Positions 10,726 to 21,056 of a stretch of DNA of 64,000 bases are shown here, one piece after another. The stretch comes from Vigna angularis (Eukaryota; Streptophyta; Magnoliopsida; Fabales; Fabaceae). The DNA is taken from positions 24,412,825 through 24,476,824 of the forward strand of contig NC_068974.1 in assembly GCF_016808095.1 (NCBI RefSeq), read 5' to 3'. The position numbers and the translations under genes are program-made. The stretch's first letter is position 1; each line of letters starts with the position of its first letter. The notes under the pieces were generated by a model. It did no database searches and was not told the origin of the DNA. It saw nothing but the letters and a program-made list of their open reading frames with translations.

Positions 10726-11091
10726 CTAGCTAGGCACACAATCTGGTTTCAAACCTGCCTCAACTTCCTCCCAATTAAATGTTGTAGCCTCATCCACTAA
10801 CAAATTTTTGCTGATAACAACTTGCTTCTTTTCTGGATTATACAACCTGTAGGCACCTGTTGGATGGTAGCCAACTAGGATGAGAGTCTCACTCCTATCA
10901 TCCAACTTTTTCCTTCTCGTTTTTGGGACATGCTTGTAGCAAATAGACCCAAAGATCCTCAAGTGATAAGCATCAGGTTTGTTTCCTGACCAAGCCTCTT
11001 CAGGAGTGCAATCTGGTAATGCTTTAGTCAGGCTTCTGTTCAACAAGTAGGCTGTAGTAGAAACAACTTCTTCCCACAAATAATGAGGCAC
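10726..11091 (-). pseudogene. Copia integrase C-terminal part
   Basis: A frame beginning MPHYLWEEVVSTTAYLLNRS with PEEAWSGNKPDAYHLRIFGS and GYHPTGAYRLYNPEKKQVV, the usual end of a Copia integrase core and its C-terminal domain. A stop at its end separates it from RT. DNA at 11092-11259 linking it to the upstream integrase piece holds more stops. Confidence 0.85.
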
Positions 11092-11259
11092 TTCCTTCCT
11101 TTAATCATACACCTAGTCATATCCAAGAGCATCCTATTTCTTCTTTCGGCTAACCTATTATTCTAGGGTGTATATGGAGCAATCACTTCATGCATAATTC
11201 CTTTGTCATAAAAAAATTTGCCCATTTCATCAGAGTTAAACTAACCTCCACCATCAGTT

Positions 11260-12084
11260 CTAAAAGATCTGCAAACCAGATTGTCTCTCCACCAAAGAAT
11301 AGAATTTCACAAAGTAAGAGTACACTTCTTTCTTTTCTTTTAACAGAAAAATCCAGATTTTTCTAGACCATTCATCTACAAAATTCACAAAATATTTGTT
11401 ACCTTCAAGTGATGACACGTAAAAAGGGCCACACACATCTGAATGGACTATATCCAGTGGCTGTTTTGCTCTCTTGGGAGCAGATTTCTTAAACTTCTTC
11501 CTAGCTTGTTTTCCAACTGCGCAACCTTCACAGATTTTATTTGGTGCAAAAATTATAGGAACTCCCTTCACCAATTCTTTACTTTTTAATTGACTCAAGC
11601 TCTTAAAATTTAGGTGACCGAATTTGTAGTGCCATAACCATCCTTCTTCTTCCACATTCATGGTGAATAAGCATTGTACTGCAGCAACATTCAAGTTTAC
11701 TTTAAATGTTCTATTTCTGGCAAGTGGAGCTTTGAGCATGGTATGTTGTTTCTTATCAAATACCTCTATATGATTCTGCTGCATTGACATGGTGTAGCCT
11801 TTTTCAAGGAGCTGTCCCAGACTCAACAAATTGCTCTTCATTGTTGGAACATACAACACATCATCCATGTATGCAATCTTGTCATTCTTGCATGTGATTA
11901 ACACTCTGCCAATTCCTTTAGCTGTAATTGTGTTATTATCCGCAAATCTCACGCTGCTTCTTATACTTGGATCAAGGTTCACCAGCCACTCCCTTTTTCC
12001 CGTCATGTGACTTGAACACCCCATGTCCAAATACCAACTGCATGAGTCATTCTCTGTATGTCCTGTTGCATTTGATAGCAACAC
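11260..12084 (-). pseudogene. Copia protease and integrase N-terminal part
   Basis: A 274-codon frame. The retropepsin site appears as SWYLDMGCSSHMTG, where the family has D-S-G or D-T-G, so the Ser/Thr beside the catalytic Asp is replaced by Met. It is followed by the pre-integrase zinc motif (HYKFGHLNFKSL ... CEGCAVGKQ; H, H, C, C kept) and the integrase core start LDIVHSDVCGPF and YFVNFVDEWSR with two of the three acidic residues. The frame ends before the third acidic residue. Confidence 0.88.
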
Positions 12085-12144
12085 GTGGCTTGATTTTTAA
12101 TCACACCTATCCAACACATGGTTTGGTTCTTGCTCGCACTTGTC

Positions 12145-13189
12145 TCATATCAACTTCCAGCATAAATCTTCTTCAAGATGCTCCATCGTGTTCATTAACA
12201 ACACATGGTCAGATTCTGAATCACATGTGTCTTGTGCAAGATTCGCTGCTTCATCATTCTTGCCTTTCTTCGTAGCTTCATTGTGCCAGCACTCTGCAGA
12301 ATAATGCCCATATTTGTTGCACATGTAGCATTGAATGTTCCTTTTATCAAAAAATTTTATGCCTCTCCCTCTTGACTGCCTTCCACCTCTCTTATTTATC
12401 CCTTTTTGGTCACTACCATTTTCTTCAGAAAATTGTTCAGAAAAATTTGCGTTTCTGCCTCCAGTTCGTCCACCTTTTAAATGACCTTCGCCCCTTTCAA
12501 CTCCACGGCCTTTAAATTTTTTATAATTTTTGGCTTGTAAGGCTTGATTTGTGCCTTGATTCACTTCTTTTTCAACATTTTTCAATCAGTCTTTGCTCAT
12601 GCGCTTCCAGAGAATTCTGCAACTCTTCCACCCTCATAGTTTCAAGGTCCTTACATTCTTCTATGGCCCCGACTATATGGTCATATTGAGGAGTTAATGT
12701 TCTGAGTATCTGCTCAACAATTTTCCTGTCTTTCACGATATTTTCACAGGCTCTCATTGCATTCACCACAACTTGGATTCTTTCAATGTACTCCACAATT
12801 GTTTCTTGCTCCCCCATGCACAGAAGTTCATACTGCCTTTGTAGAGATTGCAATCTGATCTTCTTTACTTTTCCAGAATTGCCATAGCCTTCTTGTAAAA
12901 TATTCCAAACCTCCTTTGTCGTGGCAGCCTTGGACACCTTTTGGAAAATTGCAGCATATATACATTGTTGTAATAACATTTTGGCTTTGCAGTCCAGCCA
13001 CTTATTCTCTTTATACACTTTCTTCATCTCCTCCGTATCACTCTTCAAAGGTTCTTTGAAACCTTTCTTCACAATCTCATCTACTTCTTGGAAGCCAAGA
13101 ATTGCATCCATCTTGACACACCAATCATCGTACCCTTTGCCATAAAAAACTGGTAGGTTGTTGTGAATCATTCCAGCCATCACTTCCAC
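12145..13189 (-). pseudogene. Copia gag with zinc knuckle, split by a frame change
   Basis: Two overlapping frames. 12572-13189 encodes the capsid-like region (LPVFYGKGYDDWCVKMDAIL, IRLQSLQRQYELLCMGEQE, TLTPQYDHIVGAIEE; UBN2-type). 12145-12585 encodes a basic tail and a CCHC zinc knuckle, CYMCNKYGHYSAEC (C-x2-C-x4-H-x4-C). They overlap in different phases near 12572-12585, so gag carries a frame change. In a live element Gag packages the RNA into particles. Confidence 0.88.
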
Positions 13190-13252
13190 GGGACTCTCTT
13201 CTTGATGTATTTCTTGAGTTCCACCACTTCTTCACAGGCTTCGTAACCTGGC

Positions 13253-13265
13253 GCTCTGGATACCA
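13253..13265 (-). other. Copia primer binding site
   Basis: Minus-strand TGGTATCCAGAGC, one base from the inner edge of the 5' LTR. It differs by one inserted base from the common plant initiator-Met tRNA site TGGTATCAGAGC. Confidence 0.8.
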
Positions 13266-13266
13266 C

Positions 13267-13461
13267 TCTTAGACCAACGTTGTTAATGAAATATGCAGAG
13301 AAGAGAGTAAATGAAAGAGTGTAATGAGAGAGATTGAGAAAACTAAGGTGAATTCTCATTAAAAAATTGAATTAAAGAAATACAGAAGAAAGTATATAAG
13401 TAGCAGAGAAAAATGAGCTAACTGTCATTTTGACAGTTATATTAGTTGAATTAACACAACA
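13267..13461 (-). repeat. 5' LTR of the Copia element
   Basis: About 195 bp; pairs with 8803-8994. It would carry the Pol II promoter of the element. Confidence 0.85.
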
Positions 13462-13466
13462 CATGA

Positions 13467-14062
13467 CAATAACACCATTGGATGTAAGAATGAAATCAAT
13501 GAGGTCAATTGTTTAAGTTGTTACATAACATCTTCACTATCCTTCTTTAAGAATCTCTCTGTCAAGGTATGTTGTCAAAATTGAGTCAGTTAATAGTGTC
13601 CAGGGCTTAGACACATAGAATCGTAACAATGTTTTCATACCAATTGAGTTTTAGTTCTGGAGAGAATAACATGAAGCAGAATTTCAATTCAACTGCACAA
13701 AAACGACTTAACATCACTTTTCAAATTATATTTCTTCTCCTTGGTTTGTTTCTTCCAAAAACAAAATGCTACTTTTACAGGGAATTTATTTGCCTTTTGG
13801 AGGTAGTTTCTTTTTCTTTAGTGCAAGAACACTCACCTTATACTTTTAGAGAATGAAAATATCAATGAATTATGAACAAATTCCTATAAAATATTATAAC
13901 ACTACTTTCAATTTGGAGTTATAAGGTTAGTTTAATGGTAAAAGTTAGAAGAGTGTGAGAGATTGTAGGTTCAACTTCGTCCACTAACATTTGGAAGTTA
14001 TAAGATTGGTTTTGAAGGGTTTGGAAGAGAGGGTGGGAGAAGTTGAGTGTTTAAACTTCCCC
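13467..14062. other. Intergenic DNA with a possible tRNA-derived SINE fragment
   Basis: No recognised protein gene; a 75-codon plus frame at 13629-13856 has no family look. At 13927-13979 there is TTAGTTTAATGG (A-box-like) followed ~30 bp on by AGGTTCAACTTC (B-box-like), the arrangement of a tRNA-type Pol III promoter as in plant SINEs. Element ends were not found. Confidence 0.35.
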
Positions 14063-14194
14063 CACTAGCAAAATACTATTAACTAACATTTTTCGATTAA
14101 GAAAAAACATTATCTTAAGAAAGCCTTTATATACATATTAAGTCTTTCTATACCGATTATTGAAAGTCCACTTAGAAAAGATAATTTATATAAT

Positions 14195-14238
14195 GACTTT
14201 TTATACTGGTTAAGATATCAATCCGTATAAAAAGTGTC
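14195..14238. repeat. Inverted repeat near the CACTA left end
   Basis: GACTTTTTATAC (14195-14206) pairs with GTATAAAAAGTGTC (14225-14238) across an 18-base loop, apart from a 2-base bulge. Subterminal repeats of this kind bind TNPA-like proteins in known CACTA elements; here the link is by position only. Confidence 0.55.
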
Positions 14239-16129
14239 ACTTTTTGAACCGATTGAAGCCTGATGTCTTTTTTTTATATGTGATTCGTTTGTGCTCCCTG
14301 CAACATACAAAACATGTATCTAATTATCTAAAATAGGCTGAGTATCTAATATTTTCATTCAAAGTTGTATTAATATAATACAATATAATATTTACATGAA
14401 ATACAATCCTAACCTAATATTTACATGAAATCCAATCTAATGTTACATACAATGTTTGTTCATCCTAACCTAATGACTATACATTTAGTATTTACATAAA
14501 AATTCATAAAATACCTAACACAATCTTTTATAAGCACTCAAAAGAAACAAAACTCATTACGTCATTGAAAATCTACACAATGAATAGTTTGAGTTAGAAA
14601 TATTTTAGTGATAATTAAATACTTAAGATGTGAGTTAACAATGTTTGCGGGAATGATTCATACATGTGCTTCATCACATAATATTCACACTCATACCTCC
14701 TTGGTTGATGTGGGCACTACAAGTTAAATTCATAAAAGAGATATGTTGACCCTACATCCTCAGATAACTCTCAACCACCCTATAAAAGTTAATGTACATT
14801 GAAATTATGTCTCATATTGAAATTAGTAAAATTAAGTTATATAACACAACAAATAAATTAATATAAACTTACGCTTGTAGTGTACTTTTAATTGCCAAAA
14901 CTTTTCGTTTCTTGTGTAATGAACAAAAGAAAACCATAAGACACTTACGAGGATGTATTACTAGCAAACTTCCAATGATCCCTACAAATTCAAATAATAT
15001 TATACAAAATTAAGATTTACAAATATATAATTCAATCTATGAAAGACATATTTATGATTGTAATTAAATTTCTAAGTACATTTCTTTTTTTCCATTTTGA
15101 AATATCTCTAATAGGTACTTTTGTACATTTTCACCTTTATTTCCAACACTTTGAATGACAACAAGGTCACTAAATTCATATATGTGATCATTCTTCTTCT
15201 CAATGTATCTATGATGTAAATACCTTAAACATTTAAAATAAATAATGTTAGAATAACATATTGAATATATTCAAACATGATAAAAGTAATAAAAGTTTAC
15301 TTACAACAACCAAAATTGTATTACTAATATACATAACATATTAGTGCCAGAGAAAACTTCAAAAACATCATTTTGATAAATAAAAAACAGAGGCTAAAGG
15401 TCTTGTTTGTGACTTCGAGAGACATTTCTAACTATATAGGTTGCAAGGAGATAGACCATGCCATTGCACCAAGTTGTTCTAACATTGTTGGTTATGACGA
15501 CTATTCATTAACATCTTCCTCCCCTGTACTCTAACTCGCTATACATTTTTAAAGAATTAAATAACATTAGTATACACCAATAAAACAAAGAAAATTAGTA
15601 AATAAAACAACTAAGAACAATTACCTCTTGAGAGTAGTAACATCTCGAATGTCTATATATCAAAACAGATGGGTAATTTCTTATCAGCGTTGTGGGTGAT
15701 TGTTAAGTCTTTCAACCTAGTCCCACACCTACCCTTTTTTTAGGTAGATGTTTGAATCTCATCCCCACCTTATGAAGGTGGGAGGTCACTAGATGATATA
15801 TCACTAGATATATTCAAAAGATGAACTGTTAGTAAGAATTAATATGTTAGTAAGAATTAATAGATAAAATAAACAAAATTTGAAATACATCTAATATTTG
15901 AATTTATACATTGCCAATTTCCCACAATCCTTGTGGTGGTCATCAGGTATTGAATTGACATCATTTACTTCATTATCAATATTCAAGGTTGGTATATTTT
16001 ATGAGAAAGATGGAGTTTCATTAATATCAAGTATTAATTCATCACTCTCATTCGTACAATGCATGTTTCTACCTTGGAGCACCATTGGCCATCATGAAGG
16101 GACGGGGGAGACCATGAAGGTTTGTCATT

Positions 16130-16867
16130 GTTAATTACCCATTAGTCAAACATTAGTGGATTATTTCTCTTTACAATATCTTTATGAGCATTTAAGTAAG
16201 GGATGATTTCTTCAGTGTTATTCAATATATATAAATTTGCTTGGAGAACTTCTTCTGTACTTAGAGTCATAACTTTTTCACTTTGAGTACCCTTACCAAC
16301 ATCTTTTCCATGGGAACGAGACTTAGGTACCCCTATAGCTTCAACATTTGATAAGTAGTCTGTATAACTCTCAATAACTTCCTTAACTATATATCTTTCA
16401 ATAATTGATGCTTTAGGACGATATTAGTTCTTTACACAACCTTTTAATATCTTCATGTATCGTTCAATAAGGTACATCCATCATAAGAATACTAGACCAC
16501 AAATTTTAACTTCTCTGACTAAATGAATAATCAGGTGAGCATAATATCAAAAAATGATGGAGGAAAGTACATCGCCTACTGACACAATATGACCACAACC
16601 TCATTTTCTAGCTAATCCAACTTTTCAATGTTGATTACTTCATAACATATTGCATTAAAAATAAAGAACAATCTTGTTAAGTTATATATAACTCTTTTTG
16701 GTAATATGCCTCAAATAGGAACTAGTAGAAGTTGTTGCATCAATACATGACAATCATGAGATTTTTAATTCACGTAATTTTAGATCTTTCATGGATACAA
16801 GTCTTTTAAAATTTAAAGAATAACCTAGTGGAACTTTCACACCATATGGTTTTAATATGCTTTAGGT
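16130..16867 (-). pseudogene. CACTA TNP2 transposase, C-terminal part
   Basis: Minus-strand reading gives YGVKVPLGYSLNFKRLVSMK and DLKLREL next to the insertion. Further on come WMYLIERYMKILKGCVKN, YRPKASIIERYIVKEVIESY, DYLSNVEAIGVPKSRSHGK and LQANLYILNNTEEIIPYL, all close to the conserved TNP2 block 'WMYPFERxMKxLKGYVRN..PEGCIxERYIxEEA..YC..YL'. Stops and phase changes interrupt it. It continues the N-terminal pieces at 18832-21056. Confidence 0.82.
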
Positions 16868-17164
16868 TGTTATAGTAATATTATATATATATATATATAT
16901 AATATTATAAATTCACACTTATATGTAGTGATAAATAAATAATTGTAGTCGGAGTTGTTGTAGTGTCTAAATATTATTGTTAAATAATAATAACAATAGA
17001 ATATATATTTTTAAAATAAATATGTTAGTTGTGAGTTTCTTCTATATATAATTGTAGTTTTTATATTATTTTATTATATAATTACAATAATTGTTATAAA
17101 AGTTAGCATGTATGTGATGATAATTTAGTTAGAAGATTTTGAATAATTTAATTAGAAAAATGAT

Positions 17165-17440
17165 ATTATTAGATATTGTTAGATATTCTTGGTTAGAATA
17201 TTTTTATATACTAGATATATTTACAAATTAAAAGTTATTTTGAGATATGGTTACAAATTAAAATATATATCTTAAGATATTATTAGATGTAATTAGATAT
17301 TATTTGTTATATATTCTAAAAGATATTCTTGGATATTTTTATATAATATATATATATTTACAAATTAAAAGATATTTTGAGATATGGTTACAAATTAAAA
17401 GATATCTTAAGATATTATTATATGTAATTAGATATTATTG
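17165..17440. repeat. ~137-bp imperfect tandem duplication, AT-rich
   Basis: The segment starting 'ttacaaattaaaag' at 17221 recurs at 17358, followed in both by 'agatatggttacaaatta' and 'cttaagatattatta'. It lies within the insertion in the CACTA element. Confidence 0.75.
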
Positions 17441-17444
17441 CTAG

Positions 17445-17445
<1 letters not shown>

Positions 17446-17521
<76 letters not shown>
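17446..17521. repeat. (AAT)n microsatellite, ~25 copies
   Basis: A perfect ATA/AAT trinucleotide run following directly on the 137-bp duplication. Confidence 0.95.
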
Positions 17522-17522
<1 letters not shown>

Positions 17523-18831
17523 TGTTATTGATAGACTTATCAAAATCAATTAGAATAAAGATATTAGGATATAATATATTATTTATGAACATATAAGAAT
17601 CAATTAAAACAAAGATAATTTTATTTGATTATATTATGAAAATAATGAGTGTTTATAAAGATTCAAAAAATAAACCGAATAGAGATAGGTATGCCTCCTA
17701 TTTATATTATGTTAGAATATAAACCCTAGTCATGAAGAAAATGAGACAAAAAATCCTATAATAGTCGTGAGAGGATTTGAGAGGAAAACATTATTTTCTT
17801 CCCAGGGAGAAGCTTAAGAGCTAAACTCTTAGAAGGGCTAAGAAGATCTAGAACTCTTTGTTGGATTAGAGGTAAGGGGAGCTGACCTTGCTTGTTTTGG
17901 TTGGTTGTGATTGTGTGAATGATGGGAACGAGTATATGTTTGTCTTCTCATGAGTGAGTTGTGATAAATGGTTGCATGGATCTATGATGATTTTTATTGT
18001 TATTTTACCTATGTTTTGGTTGGTTATTATTGCTCACTATTATATGATATGTATGGCTTTGTGATGTTGTTGTGTAAGCATAAACCTTGTTATTTCCTTA
18101 TTACTTTTGTCGGGGGGGTTAGAGCTCTTTGTATTGTGATACAAGGGGGATGTTGGGCCTCGAGTAGAGATAAAGATTTGAGTGTCACCCTTCCTCTTGC
18201 TAGGGGATAGAAAGCGTTGGATGTCTTGCACAAGGGCTTCGACTTGTGCTGAGTATAATACCCACGTGTGCGTATTATCATAGCTATTACTCGTTAGTCC
18301 TTGAGGAATTGGTGAGATAGGTCAGGAATTGCGATGGAGGACGACTCAAATTGCCCTAGTTTGCGAAATAGGTTGGTACGACAAAGTTCAAGGAAACGAC
18401 AAGGGTTTGCATATGGTTTGGTTATTACTGTGATGTAATATGATATGATGACATGCGTTGGATTATGATTATTGTTTTATACTTTATTGTATGTTTTATG
18501 ATGATTGTTTTGGTTGCTCACCCTTGTATGTTGTGGCTGTGGTTTCCACCTATGATGATCGTACTTGTACATGAATATGTTTTTACAGTTATAACTAAAG
18601 CAAATTTGAGTGACGAGATATGTAGGAGAACTATGGGGTTTTATTTTAAGTACTATTGGTTTTTGTAATGAGATTCTATGAACGCTTTATGGTTACCTTT
18701 GATATATGAAGTTTTATAAATTCAGTTATAATAAATAGAATTTTTAATTAATCTATTTTCCGCAATGGTATCAGAGTTAAGTTTTCAAATATTTTTGTAA
18801 ACTCGTGGCATTTCAAAATTAGGGTGTTACA

Positions 18832-21056
18832 TGTGACATGATGAACTCAAGTATGTCATCTTACCCTGTTATGGTGGAACTAATTATTCTTTCATACCCA
18901 TTTCAAGTAAGTCCAAACAAGCATCGAGACCATCTTTCGTCTTATCTTGAATGTTGAGGAGTGTTTCAATAATACTATCAAATACATTTTTCTCTACATG
19001 AATAATATCTATACAATGTGCTACATCAAATACCCTCCAGTGTGGGAGATCAAAGAAAATTGACATTTTCTTCCATATGTTGCTTGAAGTGCCATTTTTT
19101 TTTCTTGCATTTTTTCAATCATAACCCCAATGTCTTTCAAACACTCATATACTTGTGATATACTTAAAGTCATTGTAGCTAATTCATTTTCTTGACACCC
19201 ATTAATTGTTTTCTTTAATTTACGATATGAATGTTTTGTACTAAGAAATATTTGATGTTTAAGGTATATTGTTTTTCTTCCATGTTGTATTTGTTAGTGA
19301 CATGTGTCTTCTTCACATATACAATATGCTTTTTGACCCTTAGTGTTGTAGCGACATAAATTACCATATGCTGGAAAGTTGTTGATTGTACAAAATAACA
19401 TGACATGCAATCAAATAATACTATCAAATACATTTTTCTCTACATGCATATTATCTAGACATTGTGCCACATCAAATACCCTCCAGTGTGGGAGATAAAA
19501 GAAAATTGACATTTTCTTCCATATGTTGCTTGAAGTTCCATTTTTTTTCTTGCATTTTTTCAAGCATAACCCCAATGTCCTTCACACACTCATATACTTG
19601 TGATATACTTAAAGTCATTGTAGCTAATTCATTTTCTTGACACCCATTAATTGTTTTCTTTAATTTACGATATGAATGTTTTGTACTAAGAAATATTTGA
19701 TGTTTAAGGTATATTGTTTTTCTTCCATGTTGTATTTGTTAGTGACATGTGTCTTCTTCACATATACAGTATGCTTTTTGACCCTTAGTGTTGTAGCGAC
19801 ATAAATTACCATATGCTGGAAAGTTGTTGATTGTACAAAATAACATGACATGCAATCAAATAATACTATCAAATACATTTTTCTCTACATGCATATTATC
19901 TAGACATTGTGCCACATCAAATACCCTCCAGTGTGGGAGATAAAAGAAAATTGAGATTTTCTTCCATATGTTGCTTGAAGTTCCATTTTTTTTCTTGCAT
20001 TTTTTCAAGCATAACCCCAATGTCCTTCACACACTCATATACTTGTGATATACTTAAAGTCATTGTAGCTAATTCATTTTCTTGACACCCATTAATTGTT
20101 TTCTTTAATTTACGATATGAATGGTTTGTACTAAGAAGTCTTCGATGTCCAAGGTATATTGTTTTTCTTCGATGTTGTATTTGTTAGTGACATGTGCCTT
20201 CTTCATATATACGGTATGCTTTGTGACCCTTAGTGTTGTAGCGACATAAATTACCATATGCTGGAAAATTGTTGATTGTACAAAATAACATGAGATGCAA
20301 ATTGAAGGAATCACCAATGTACCTATCAAACATATCAACACCTTATTCCTATAACATCTTCAAATCTTCAACTAATGAGGTTAAATAAACGTCAATGTCA
20401 CTTCTTGGTTATCTTAGACTCAAGATCATAAAGGATAATATCATATATTTTCGTTTCATGCACAACCATGGAGGTAAATTGTAAATCACTAGATAGTCCA
20501 AACCTAATGTTCTTTGAATCATTAGAGAAATTTTGGAACATGGATTCAATTTTCTTCCATTGCAAGCCATCTTCCATATGCCTCAAATATTAATTTTTTA
20601 TATGTCAATCTACATGTCATCTCATGAGTTTTGAATAATTTGCATTACTGAATAATATTTATTTTTTGTATGTCCATCTCCATGTCATCTCATGAGTTTT
20701 TCATAATTTGCATTACTGAATAAACATTTAAATTGTGAAACCCAAAGAAGATACCCAAACTGTGAATATTGATTTAATTTGACAAACTCCTTCATGTTCA
20801 AGACATAATCGTTTAAGCATTCATGAACTTTTTGATACTCCATACCCATTAGACGTAATATCTTCTTTGCATCATAATTGCATGTTGGCAATTTGCTACC
20901 TTCAGAAAGCATGTCACTCAATAACTCGAACAATTATGTTAAGCTTTTATCAGTCAATCCATTGAACAATTTTAATATTGCTGACAATCGAGTATATGTA
21001 GTGCATTTTTTTAGAAATGCACAATGTAATGTTTGGAGTTTGTATAACCTAGAGGG
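18832..21056 (-). pseudogene. CACTA TNP2 transposase, N-terminal and middle part with a tandem triplication
   Basis: Starting at the high end, minus readings give CTTYTRLSAILKLFN, LLSDMLSEGSKLPTCNYDAK and KILRLMGMEYQKVHECLNDY (TNP2 N-terminal block), then LGLDYLVIYNLPPWLCMK, SDIDVYLTSLVEDLKML, NNFPAYGNLCRYNTKGHKAY, GHRRLLSTNHSYR, and finally RVFDVAHCIDIIHVEKNVFD plus LLNIQDKTKDGLDACLDLLE. These follow the family order. The stretch from about 20300 to 18971 is three tandem copies of one ~445-bp segment, so the middle of the protein-like sequence occurs three times. Stops and phase changes occur throughout, so it is a relic. Confidence 0.85.
18971..20300. repeat. Tandem triplication of a ~445-bp TNP2 segment
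   Basis: Copies begin at 18971, 19417 and 19862 with 'aatactatcaaatacattt'. The second and third are nearly identical over their length. The first and third differ a little more at their outer parts. Unequal crossing-over or replication slippage within a dead transposase would explain it. Confidence 0.9.

Larger units (their letters stand above)
8803..13461 (-). mobile_element. Ty1/Copia LTR retrotransposon, full structure, coding-defective
   Basis: A 4,659-bp element on the minus strand. The LTRs are 8803-8994 (3') and 13267-13461 (5'). The primer site TGGTATCCAGAGC (minus strand, 13253-13265) lies one base inside the 5' LTR and resembles the initiator-Met tRNA site of plant Copia elements. 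A polypurine tract TTAAGGGGGAG (minus, 8995-9005) abuts the 3' LTR. Flanks catgg (8798-8802) and catga (13462-13466) agree at four of five bases, a decayed target duplication. Domain order is gag, zinc knuckle, protease, integrase, reverse transcriptase, RNase H; integrase before RT defines Copia. Several stops and frame changes split the polyprotein, so it is not autonomous. LTRs differ at roughly 15-20 sites by eye, so the insertion is fairly old. Lineage within Copia was not assigned. Confidence 0.93.
16868..18831. mobile_element. ~1.96-kb insertion within TNP2, LTR-like, type uncertain
   Basis: TNP2 similarity stops at 18832 (minus reading TYLSSSCH) and resumes at 16867, so this block was inserted. 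On the minus strand it begins TGTAACACCC and ends ATAACA (TG...CA). A TGGTATCAGAG at 18766-18776 on the plus strand looks like a tRNA-Met primer site, placed just after ...CCGCA, so a plus-strand LTR spanning about 16868-18764 followed by a stub of internal DNA is possible. No 5-bp target duplication was found (taggt against tgtga). No coding region was recognised; short plus ORFs at 17968-18668 have no family look. Confidence 0.5.
14063..21056 (-). mobile_element. Degenerate CACTA (En/Spm) transposon
   Basis: TNP2-type transposase remains on the minus strand run from ~21056 down to ~16130, interrupted by an insertion (16868-18831). A candidate left end reads CACTAGCAAAATAC at 14063, close to the CACTA-family tip. 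An inverted repeat just inside it (14195-14206 with 14225-14238) is typical of CACTA subterminal DNA. No matching right end was seen near 21.06 kb, where unrelated repeat DNA begins, so the right end is probably lost. Between 14.3 and 16.1 kb only scattered minus-strand fragments resemble the second CACTA coding region (for example a KDLTITHNADKKLPICFD stretch near 15.7 kb), broken by stops. The element cannot encode a working transposase. Confidence 0.7.

Noticed and set aside
13629..13856. 75-codon plus frame with a hydrophobic stretch
   Set aside because: No recognised family, no neighbours or signals to support it.
15898..16134. 78-codon plus frame
   Set aside because: Opposite strand of CACTA remains.
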